Shown here in pieces: positions 48,157 through 55,519 of a stretch of DNA of 64,000 bases. Location: positions 1-64,000 of the forward strand of contig NZ_JROG01000009.1 in the NCBI RefSeq assembly GCF_000786215.1. The letters are read 5' to 3'. The translations under genes were made by a program, and so were the position numbers. The stretch's first letter is position 1. The number at the start of each line of letters is the position of its first letter. The stretch comes from Sphingomonas sp. 35-24ZXX. Lineage in GTDB: Bacteria; Pseudomonadota; Alphaproteobacteria; Sphingomonadales; Sphingomonadaceae. Under the pieces are notes generated by a model. That model was not told the DNA's origin and searched no databases. It saw nothing but the letters and a program-made list of their open reading frames with translations.

Positions 48157-49542
48157 TCAGGCCGGTGCCGCCACCATAAGCGGATCGGCGGTGCGCATGG
48201 TCACGCGCACCCCCAGCAGCGCGGCGAGGATGAACAGCCCCGCCTCGCCTGCGAATATCAGTTGGAACGCGGCGCCATCGGTCGGCAGGATTCCGCGCGC
48301 GGCATCGACGCCCAGCGCCCCGGTCAGTCCGCCCAGGCCAAAGGCGATCGCCTGCGCCGCGCCCCACACGCCCATGCGGACGCCCTCTTTCGATTGCTGG
48401 CCGGCGCCTGCCAGCCCCATCATCGCGCCGATGGCGGAGACCGCGAACAATCCGTTGGCAAAGCCGAGCACCGCGACATTGGCAGACAGCGGCCAGTTGC
48501 CGCCGGTGGTCGCCGCCACCGCCAGTCCCGCCAGCGCCAGTGCGCTGCCGCCGCATCCGGCGAGGATCCACCAGCGCAGGTCCGCCGGACGCCGCCCGGC
48601 AAAGGCGCTGCCTCCGATCCCGGCGACGATCATGCCGATCATCACACCGCCATGCTGCAGCCCGGAAAGCTTGGTCGATTCGCCCGGGCTCATGCCGAAG
48701 ACAAGCCCCGCATAAGGCTCGAGGATCAGGTCCTGCATCGCATAGGCGAGCATCGAGACGAACACGAAGATGGTGAAGCGCCGCGCGGTGGCATCGCCCA
48801 TGATCTCGCGCAATGCCTCGCCGAAGCTGGCGCTGGGCGCATCGGCATTGGGATGGGCAGGCGGGATCAGCCGTCGTTCGATGCCTGCGATCGCGACGCA
48901 GGCCAAGCAGAAGGCACCCAGCGCCACGCCGCCCGAAACGATCGCCAGCCGCTGTTCGCTGAACGGATCGATCAGGCTGCCCGCGGTCGCTGCGGCGATG
49001 ACGATGCCAGCCACCATCATGATCCAGGTGATCGCAGCGGCGGCGGCACGCCGTTCGGGCACCACGCCCGACGCCAGCATGGCGAGCAACGATGTGCCCG
49101 CTGCGCCCACGCCCGCACCGATCATGCTGAATGCCAGGATGGCCAGCAACGTGCCGGGCACTGCCGAGACGGGGAGCAGGATCGTCGCGTTGACCGCCAC
49201 GATGCCGCCCAGTGCCAGAATCCCCATGCCGCCGATGATCCACGGGGTCCGCTTGCGGCCCTTGTCAGAGCCATGGCCCCAGATCGGGCGCGAAAGCTGC
49301 ACCGCATAATGCCAGGCGACAAGGCCCGCGGGCAGGGCGGCCGGCAGCGCATATTCGACCACCATCACGCGGTTGAGCAGCGAGGTCGCCAGCATCACGA
49401 TCGCGCCGATGCTGGCCTGCACCAGCCCCATGCGCATGATGTCGATCCAGCCCAAGCCGATACGGGGGGAGCCGATACGGGGGGAGCCGATACGGGGGGA
49501 GCCGATACGGGAGGTGCCGCGGGCGGTCATGCCGGCGCTCAT
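48157..49542 (-). CDS. PucC/LhaA-family (BCD) major-facilitator protein
   Basis: A 461-residue membrane protein with about twelve helices, often called bch2 or pucC-like when placed between bchG and bchP. Signatures: LVAWHYAVQLSRPIWGHGSDKGRKRTPWIIGGMGILALGG and MGVWGAAQAIAFGLGGLTGALGVDAARGIL. It is thought to help light-harvesting complex assembly or pigment delivery. The N-terminus carries an unusual SPRIG repeat (residues 10-29) from a 15-base tandem DNA repeat. ATG 49542 overlaps the bchG stop; ATG 49530 is an alternative. Confidence 0.92.
   Translation of the reverse strand: MSAGMTARGTSRIGSPRIGSPRIGSPRIGLGWIDIMRMGLVQASIGAIVMLATSLLNRVMVVEYALPAALPAGLVAWHYAVQLSRPIWGHGSDKGRKRTPWIIGGMGILALGGIVAVNATILLPVSAVPGTLLAILAFSMIGAGVGAAGTSLLAMLASGVVPERRAAAAAITWIMMVAGIVIAAATAGSLIDPFSEQRLAIVSGGVALGAFCLACVAIAGIERRLIPPAHPNADAPSASFGEALREIMGDATARRFTIFVFVSMLAYAMQDLILEPYAGLVFGMSPGESTKLSGLQHGGVMIGMIVAGIGGSAFAGRRPADLRWWILAGCGGSALALAGLAVAATTGGNWPLSANVAVLGFANGLFAVSAIGAMMGLAGAGQQSKEGVRMGVWGAAQAIAFGLGGLTGALGVDAARGILPTDGAAFQLIFAGEAGLFILAALLGVRVTMRTADPLMVAAPA
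49456..49515. repeat. 15-base tandem repeat, four copies, inside the pucC-like gene
   Basis: Three identical units GCCGATACGGGGGGA plus one variant GCCGATACGGGAGGT lie in tandem. The unit is a multiple of three, so copy-number change keeps the frame and only lengthens the cytoplasmic N-terminal tail in steps of five residues. Confidence 0.95.
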
Positions 49543-50441
49543 ATCCAGCCACCCAGGCCCAGGGCTGCAGCCAGCATGCCGAAGACATAGGAGGAGACGC
49601 CGGTGGCATTGTACCAGGGCGCATATTTGTTGGGGTCCGTCAGCAACCGGCGCATGAACACCAGTTGCATCGCAAGCAGCAGGGTGACGGCGATCGCGGA
49701 TAGCGCCAGACCCCAGTTCAGCAGCAAGCCGATGACGATCACCTGCGGCACCGCCATGATCGCGCAGGCAAGCCTGGCCGCATTGGAAACGCCCAGCGTC
49801 ACCGGCAGCGAGCGCACGCCCATCGCGGTGTCGCCTTCGACCGCCTTGAAATCATTGAGCGTCATGATGCCGTGCGCGCCCAGGCTGTAGAGCAGGATCA
49901 CGATCAGCACCCGGCTGTCCGGCAATCCCCCGGTCATCACGCTCGCGCCGGTGAACCAGCTCAGCCCTTCATAGCTCAGCCCGACGACCGCCGGGCCGAC
50001 CCAGCCGCTCATCTTGAAGCGGAACGGCGGCGCGCTGTAGCCCCAGGCGCACAGCAGCCCGACAATGGTGGCGATGAACACCCAGAAGCCCAGCGCAATG
50101 CCGAGCAGCAGCGACAGCGCAGAGCCCGCGATCGCGACATACAGCCCCCAGCGCCCGGCGATGCGCCCCGAAGGGATGGGACGCTCGGGCTGGTTGATCG
50201 CATCGACATGCCGATCGAACCAGTCGTTCACCGCCTGGCTGGTGCCGCACACCATCGGCCCTGCCAGCAGTACGCCACCGAACAGAAACCACCAGCGGCC
50301 ATCCAGCCCCGCGCCTGACGACATCACCCCACAGAAAAAGGCCCACATCGGCGGAAACCAGGTTACCGGCTTCAACAGTTCCAGCACGTCGCGCGCAGCG
50401 GGAATCGGCACGGGGCGGGTGATCTTGGTGGAGCGATCCAT
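49539..50441 (-). CDS. bchG: Bacteriochlorophyll synthase BchG
   Basis: A 300-residue UbiA-family prenyltransferase that esterifies bacteriochlorophyllide with geranylgeraniol. The Asp-rich motif NDWFDRHVDAINQPERPIPSG and the second site NDFKAVEGDTAMGVRSLPVTLG are intact. LELLKPVTWFPPMWAFFCGVMSSG is the BchG N-terminal signature. I use ATG 50441; a longer frame would cross the promoter. It is the first gene of the bchG / PucC-like / bchP / tspO / small protein operon. Confidence 0.95.
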   Translation of the reverse strand: MDRSTKITRPVPIPAARDVLELLKPVTWFPPMWAFFCGVMSSGAGLDGRWWFLFGGVLLAGPMVCGTSQAVNDWFDRHVDAINQPERPIPSGRIAGRWGLYVAIAGSALSLLLGIALGFWVFIATIVGLLCAWGYSAPPFRFKMSGWVGPAVVGLSYEGLSWFTGASVMTGGLPDSRVLIVILLYSLGAHGIMTLNDFKAVEGDTAMGVRSLPVTLGVSNAARLACAIMAVPQVIVIGLLLNWGLALSAIAVTLLLAMQLVFMRRLLTDPNKYAPWYNATGVSSYVFGMLAAALGLGGWI

Positions 50442-50448
50442 GGCGCCA

Positions 50449-50489
50449 AGGCTATGCCTGACAGTGCCATGTGTCAATCAGAATGGACA
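50449..50489 (-). promoter_or_regulatory. bchG promoter overlapping a PpsR site
   Basis: An exact TGT-N12-ACA site (50472-50489) contains, on the leftward strand, a perfect -35 TTGACA (50472-50477). Seventeen bases on is a -10-like TAGCCT (50449-50454). PpsR binding would cover the -35. The predicted transcript would start only a base or two before the bchG ATG. A second partly overlapping palindrome, TGACA (50459-50463) / TGTCA (50472-50476), is present. Confidence 0.7.
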
Positions 50490-50544
50490 CTCGAGGACGA
50501 ACCTTGCCCGGCGCGGCGGGCACGGCGCACAGCCGGTGGGTGTT

Positions 50545-52155
50545 CTAGAGGCCCATCGTCGACAGGCTGCGCTGGATGACGTCGCGCGCATGCGTCGCCG
50601 CAAAGGGAAACGACCGGAAAAACTGCTGCGCGCCGAGGGCGGGGTCGGCCCGGCGGGCCTGCTCCAGCCAGTGATGGGCATCGACCTTCCGCCCTGCAAG
50701 GTGCGCGGTCGTGGCGGCTATCAGCGCGATATGCTTGTGCGCGCCTGGCATCATCGCCGCCCGTGCACCCAGATCCGCCGCCCGCTCGTAATCCTGCAGT
50801 TGGACCTGAGCGAGAGCGCGGCTGGAGACCATGGCATAGGCCAGCGGGTCGAGCGGGCTCAGCTCGAGCGCCAGCGCAAGATCGGCGTCGGCCCGCGCGC
50901 CGTGGCCTGCCATCGTGCCGACAAGGCCGCGATTGTAGATGCCTTGCGCGAAGCTGGGGCTGAGGCGCATGGAATTGTCGAACCAGCCGATCGATTCATC
51001 CAGCCGGCCCTGGAGCCACAGGCTGCGACCCAGATTGAAGCAGGCGAACGGATCGGTCCGGTCCGCCTCGACCGCGCGATGGGCGAGCCGCTGCGCCGCA
51101 GCCCTGTCCGGCGCAGGATCGGGGGTAAAGCCCAGAAACGCATTCTGGAAATGCGTGAACGAGAGCCCGCCCAATGCGCGCGAGAAATAGGGATCGCTGT
51201 CCAGCGACTGTTCGAACAGCCGCGCGGCGCGCGCATTGTCTGCGCGGGTGAAGCGGTACATATGGTCGAGCCCGAGGTGAAAGCTGGCCCAGGCGTCGAG
51301 TTCCGCAGCTGGGCGCGCGCGGGCGATGCGAACCTCGTTGCGGGGAATGTAGACTTCCAGCGCAGCGACGACATGCGCTTCGATATCGGGCCGCATCTCC
51401 TGCAGCTCGGACACGGCGCCGCGATAGGTTTCCGCCCAGAGCGTCCCGCCGTCGCGCGCATCGACCAGCGCGGCGCTCACCACGGCCCTGCCATCGGTCA
51501 GCTCGATCGATCCGGTCAGGCAGTAGCCGATGCGCAGCGCGCGGCCCACCGCGACCGGGTCGGTGTCGGCGTCGCGAAACCGAAAGCTCGACCCCCGAGC
51601 GATGACGAACAGCCAGGGCAGTCGCGACAGGTCCATGATGATGTCCGCCGACAGGGCATCGGCGATAATGGCGTGCGCTCCCGGCTCGCCTGCCAGGGCG
51701 AAGGGAAGCACGGCAATCGAGGGTCGCCCGTCGCGCGTGTCGGGCGGGGCATGCGGGATCGGCGCTGTTGGCCGCGCCGCCTGCGCAATCGGCTGCAGCC
51801 TTGCCGGACCAGCGTTGAAGGGTTGCACACCCTGTTCGACCGCGCCGACGAAGCGGAAACCCTTGCCGTGGATCGTGCGGATCAGGGTCTGGCTCGATCC
51901 GTCGTCGCCAATCGCCTTGCGCGCCGCCTTGATCCGCGCGGCGACCGCCGATTCGGACACGATGCGTCCGTCCCAGACCTTGTCGATGATCTCGTCCTTG
52001 CCCACCAGTCGCTCGCTGTGGCCCACCAGCAGGATCAGCAGCGAGAGCACCTGTGGTTGGACATGCACGCGCGCGCCATTCTTCCGCAGTTCGAAGCGGG
52101 CCTGATCCAGCTCGAAATCCATGAATCGGAAAATCTGCGAGCCGAAGTCCGGCAA
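50545..52155 (-). CDS. CadC/ToxR-type winged-helix regulator with TolB-like and TPR domains
   Basis: A 536-residue protein. Residues 10-105 are an OmpR-type winged helix (FMDFELDQARFELRKNGARVHVQPQVLSLLILLVGHSERLVGKDEIIDKVWDGRIVSESAVAARIKAARKAIGDDG). After a Pro-rich linker, RPSIAVLPFALAGEPGAHAIIADALSADIIMDLSRL opens a TolB-like domain. TPR-like repeats (about 300-520) then close it. There is no membrane segment and no phospho-receiver. It interrupts the photosynthesis cluster between bchG and kup; its targets are unknown. Confidence 0.85.
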   Translation of the reverse strand: MPDFGSQIFRFMDFELDQARFELRKNGARVHVQPQVLSLLILLVGHSERLVGKDEIIDKVWDGRIVSESAVAARIKAARKAIGDDGSSQTLIRTIHGKGFRFVGAVEQGVQPFNAGPARLQPIAQAARPTAPIPHAPPDTRDGRPSIAVLPFALAGEPGAHAIIADALSADIIMDLSRLPWLFVIARGSSFRFRDADTDPVAVGRALRIGYCLTGSIELTDGRAVVSAALVDARDGGTLWAETYRGAVSELQEMRPDIEAHVVAALEVYIPRNEVRIARARPAAELDAWASFHLGLDHMYRFTRADNARAARLFEQSLDSDPYFSRALGGLSFTHFQNAFLGFTPDPAPDRAAAQRLAHRAVEADRTDPFACFNLGRSLWLQGRLDESIGWFDNSMRLSPSFAQGIYNRGLVGTMAGHGARADADLALALELSPLDPLAYAMVSSRALAQVQLQDYERAADLGARAAMMPGAHKHIALIAATTAHLAGRKVDAHHWLEQARRADPALGAQQFFRSFPFAATHARDVIQRSLSTMGL

Positions 52156-52288
52156 GAGCGCGCCTTTCCTGGAAAGTTCACGAAAAGGTCAGGGAAATTC
52201 ACGCCATCGTCAAGCTTGGTCGCTGATCGGGCGCTATTTGACTGGCGGTCGCCGGCAGCCGCTGGCGCACTGTACCAGGAGACCGAAC

Positions 52289-52513
52289 ATGCCCCTCGTC
52301 ACCATCGAAGTGATCAAGAACGTCTTTTCCGACGAGCAGAAGCATCAGTTGATCGCCAATGTGACCGAGGCGATGGTGGCCGTGGAGGGGGAAGCGCTTC
52401 GCCCGGTGACCTGGGTTCGCATCGTCGAGATCGAGCAGGGCCATTGGGCCATTGGGGGCCAGCGTCTGCAGGCCGCCGATGTGCGGGCGATGGCGGACGC
52501 GGCGCCCGGCTGA
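52289..52513 (+). CDS. 4-oxalocrotonate tautomerase-family protein
   Basis: A 74-residue tautomerase-type protein. After Met removal the N-terminus is Pro (PLVTIEVIKNVFSDEQKHQLI), the catalytic base in the family. WVRIVEIEQGHWAIGGQ matches the family's strand. ATG 52289 follows AGGAG. Such enzymes shift keto-enol double bonds in aromatic degradation or act as isomerases. It is divergent from the CadC-type regulator; no aromatic meta-cleavage gene is adjacent. Confidence 0.85.
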   Translation: MPLVTIEVIKNVFSDEQKHQLIANVTEAMVAVEGEALRPVTWVRIVEIEQGHWAIGGQRLQAADVRAMADAAPG

Positions 52514-52628
52514 TCCAGTATGCTGCAGTTCAGGCCGGATTTTTAAGGAAAAGGGGCTATGCACCGCGCGTCGGCATGGCAAAGTCGGGGGGATGGCAAA
52601 GGCGGGCGTCCGGCCGGAGAGAGGAATG

Positions 52629-54065
52629 ATGGCACTGCACCGATTGGCGATATTGATGGCCTTCGTGCCGGTGCTGCTGTTCTCGTCGGCCGATCGGGGG
52701 GCGACGGCCCCTGCGGCGCGGCTGGAGACCGAGACGCTGATCCCGACCGATAATGTCACCGCGCCCGGCCAGCCGGCCCAGCCGCAGCGCAGCGACCGAG
52801 CCTATCCCTTCTACATGCCGATGCAGGGGCTGCGCCCGCCTGCGGTCACTCTGCGGGTGCGGTGCGATGCCTCGCGCGCGGCGGGACGCGAGATTCTCGA
52901 CAGGCCATCGGCGGCGGCGCTCGAGGGGCGGATCGAGGGTGGTTTCGAGTTCATCTATGAGGCGTATGACGGTGCGGGGCAGCCGTGCGTCTATCCGTTC
53001 GCACCCTCGATGCCGCAGATCATCGGCGCGACACAGGGCACGCAATACATCTTCCGCTCGTCGGTGCCGGGCGTCCCTGTCACCTTCCGCACCGGCGACG
53101 CCTGGGCCTCGATCAACCTGCGCCTGTTCAACCTCGGCCCGCAGCGCATCCATTTCGAGATGCGCGACATCGCGCTCGATTTTCCCGGCGCGGGCGAGGC
53201 CAAGGGCGCGGTGCATCTCGAGGTGCTCGACGTCACCCGGCCGGGCCTGATCACCGCGGTCATCCGCCGCGCCAATATCTTCGGCGGCAAGAACGCGATC
53301 TTCGTGCCGGGCGGCGAGACGATGGTCTATATCGAGGACAGCACGATCCGCGGCAATGTCGGCGACAATGTCGATCAGGAACACGGCACCTATATCAACG
53401 GCACCTTGGTCACGCATATCCGCAATTCGGTCTGGTACGGGCAGAAAGGCTGGGTGGATATCGCCAGCGGTCACCAGCTCAAGGACAAGGCCTATCTGCG
53501 TGTCTACGAGGACCTCACCGTCGCCAACCTGCCCAACGCCACCACCCCGTCGGCGATGCCGCTGGTCGACATCTCGGCCTTCGGCTTTACCTGGGCGAAC
53601 AATCTCAAGCTCAAGCGCGTGCCCTCGGCGCAGACTGTCCGCGATACCCTGGTCGATCTGCGCACCGAGATCGTCTACGGCGCGCCGCACCATTATCCCT
53701 GGAACATCATGGCAAGCCCGGATTGGCGCATGCCGCCCGCGCCCCTTGCCGCTCTCGACCAGGTCTATCTGTCGGTGTTCCACAACACCATGATCGACAG
53801 CTTCCGTACCGAACCTTATGTCTTCGCGCTGCGGCCGCAGGGCCTGGGAGTGGAGCCCGGCAGCCCCACGGTCATGGGCAATGAACTGACGACCAAGGCG
53901 CAGCAGCGCATGGTCTCGCTGGCATTCAATACCAAAGGCAACGTCCGCAAGGTCTATTCGCCCGAGGGCTGGACCTATGTCGATCCGCAGCTGCCGCCTA
54001 ACGCGCAATGGGTGACGGACCGCGATGCGTTCATCCGCCATGCGCTCGGGCTGATCGGGCGATAG
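52629..54065 (+). CDS. Exported protein with probable right-handed beta-helix
   Basis: A 478-residue protein with a signal-type N-terminus (MALHRLAILMAFVPVLLFSS). The mid-section IHFEMRDIALDFPG, VIRRANIFGGKNAIFVPGGETMVYIEDSTIRGNVGDNVDQEHGTYINGTLVTHIRNSVWYG shows the short repeated strands typical of pectate-lyase-like beta-helices. No catalytic signature of a known lyase is clear. ATG 52629 follows GAGAGGA; ATG 52626 is adjacent. It is co-directional with the tautomerase gene and ends two bases before the convergent KdpD/KdpE fusion. Function unknown. Confidence 0.75.
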   Translation: MALHRLAILMAFVPVLLFSSADRGATAPAARLETETLIPTDNVTAPGQPAQPQRSDRAYPFYMPMQGLRPPAVTLRVRCDASRAAGREILDRPSAAALEGRIEGGFEFIYEAYDGAGQPCVYPFAPSMPQIIGATQGTQYIFRSSVPGVPVTFRTGDAWASINLRLFNLGPQRIHFEMRDIALDFPGAGEAKGAVHLEVLDVTRPGLITAVIRRANIFGGKNAIFVPGGETMVYIEDSTIRGNVGDNVDQEHGTYINGTLVTHIRNSVWYGQKGWVDIASGHQLKDKAYLRVYEDLTVANLPNATTPSAMPLVDISAFGFTWANNLKLKRVPSAQTVRDTLVDLRTEIVYGAPHHYPWNIMASPDWRMPPAPLAALDQVYLSVFHNTMIDSFRTEPYVFALRPQGLGVEPGSPTVMGNELTTKAQQRMVSLAFNTKGNVRKVYSPEGWTYVDPQLPPNAQWVTDRDAFIRHALGLIGR

Positions 54066-54067
54066 GG

Positions 54068-55426
54068 TCAGATGTCGGCGCAGACCAGCCGGTAGCCCAC
54101 CGCAGGTTCGTTGAGGATGAGCTCGGGATGCGCGGGGTCGCGCTCCAGCTTCTGGCGCAGCGCCCGGACAGCAACGCGCAGATAGTCGATGTTGTCCTGC
54201 TGCGCCGGCCCCCACACGCTGCGCAGCAGATGGCTGTGCGACAGCACCCGTCCGGCATGCTTGGCGAGTTCGGCCAGCACCGCATATTCCTTGGGCGTCA
54301 GATGCACGGGCGTGCCCTCGCGGGCGACGACGCGGCGGTGCAGATCGACGCTGAGCGGGCCGATGACCAGCGGCTCCTGCTCGGCCCCGGGGCTGAGGTC
54401 GACCAGTCCATCGACATAGCGGCCCAGATGCGCGGTCTCGCTGGCGACCGTGGCGGCAAGCGTCCGGTCAGTGCCGTCAGCGCGGCGCAGCGCGCGCGCC
54501 GCCGCCGCGATCGCATTCAGCCGGGGCTTCACGTCCTCGCCGATCGAGGTCAGCAGCGCGGTGCGCAGCCGGTCGCGCTCGCGCAGCGCGGCCAGATCGC
54601 GCGCTTCGTCCTCCAGCCGCGCGCGCACCAGCGCCAGTGCGACCTGATCGAGCAGATTGCCGAACAGCTGCATCTGCTGCTCGGTCATCGGCAGGGCGCC
54701 ATCCTCGCGCGCCAGCCCGGCGACAGCGAGCACGCCATTGTCCGAGGTCACGGGATGGAACTGCCAGTCGGTCAGCGCATTCCGGCTGAGGCCGCGCCCC
54801 GTGGCACGGCCGGAATCCAGGCTGATCGCCGCAGCCGCGAGATCCCCCGGGCCCAGCACGGCATGCGGTGGCATCGCCGCAACCGTCTGCGGCGCGCCGT
54901 CTGTGCCGGGCCGGATCACCAGGGTCGTCTGGCAGCCGAACAGGGCAGAGAGCTGCCGCGTGGCGACCTCGCAGATCTGCTGCTGGCCGGTGCAGGACAA
55001 CAGCTGCCGCGCGAGCCCGGCGATCGTGGCGTTGCGCGCGGCAAACCGGTCTGCGCGGCGGCTCTGCTCGCGAATCGAGGCGGCCAGTCTGCTGGTGACC
55101 GCCGCGACCAGAAACAGCACCGCCACCGTCACCACATCGGCCGGGTTGGCGATACGGAAGGTGTGATAGGGCTCAGTGAAATAGAAATTGTAGGCGAGGG
55201 TCGACAAGGTCGCGGCGACAAGCGCGGGCCATAGACCCAGCAACAGCGCCGCCACCAGCACGGGCGGAATGTAAAGCAGCGCCACCGCGGTGCCGCCCCA
55301 GCGCGGCGCGATGAACAGCCCGGCCAGCGTGGCCAGCGCAATCAGCAGCGAGGCTGCGATGGTGCCGCCCGCGCGCCAGACGGGGCGATCGGGTGCGGCG
55401 AGCGGGAGATAGCGATCGTTGTGCAT
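54068..55426 (-). CDS. KdpD/KdpE-like fusion: membrane sensor joined to a winged-helix DNA-binding domain
   Basis: A 452-residue protein. Residues 22-115 are four closely spaced membrane helices like the KdpD (DUF4118) transmembrane block, including YNFYFTEPYHTFRI. About 130-270 is GAF-like. About 283-345 resembles a His-kinase dimerisation helix (LRTALLTSIGEDVKPRLNAI), but the phospho-His position reads Glu297. Residues 352-450 are a KdpE-like winged helix (VHLTPKEYAVLAELAKHAGRVLSHSHLLRSVWG). HATPase, receiver and N-terminal KdpD sensor domains are absent. It is divergent from kup, so K+ regulation is the natural inference. Confidence 0.85.
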   Translation of the reverse strand: MHNDRYLPLAAPDRPVWRAGGTIAASLLIALATLAGLFIAPRWGGTAVALLYIPPVLVAALLLGLWPALVAATLSTLAYNFYFTEPYHTFRIANPADVVTVAVLFLVAAVTSRLAASIREQSRRADRFAARNATIAGLARQLLSCTGQQQICEVATRQLSALFGCQTTLVIRPGTDGAPQTVAAMPPHAVLGPGDLAAAAISLDSGRATGRGLSRNALTDWQFHPVTSDNGVLAVAGLAREDGALPMTEQQMQLFGNLLDQVALALVRARLEDEARDLAALRERDRLRTALLTSIGEDVKPRLNAIAAAARALRRADGTDRTLAATVASETAHLGRYVDGLVDLSPGAEQEPLVIGPLSVDLHRRVVAREGTPVHLTPKEYAVLAELAKHAGRVLSHSHLLRSVWGPAQQDNIDYLRVAVRALRQKLERDPAHPELILNEPAVGYRLVCADI

Positions 55427-55519
55427 GGCCGACTAGATGCGCGCGCGCCGCCGCCGCGTCGAGAGGGTGGCGATCAATCCACATGGAATCTTTATGCGGT
55501 TCGGGCCCACATCGCGGGC

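Noticed and set aside
49456-49515. Possible CRISPR-like array
   Set aside because: The units are 15 bases in direct tandem with no spacers and lie inside a coding frame. It is a minisatellite.
54068-55426. Ordinary KdpD sensor kinase
   Set aside because: It is about half the usual length, has no ATPase domain, has Glu at the phospho-His position and ends in a DNA-binding domain.
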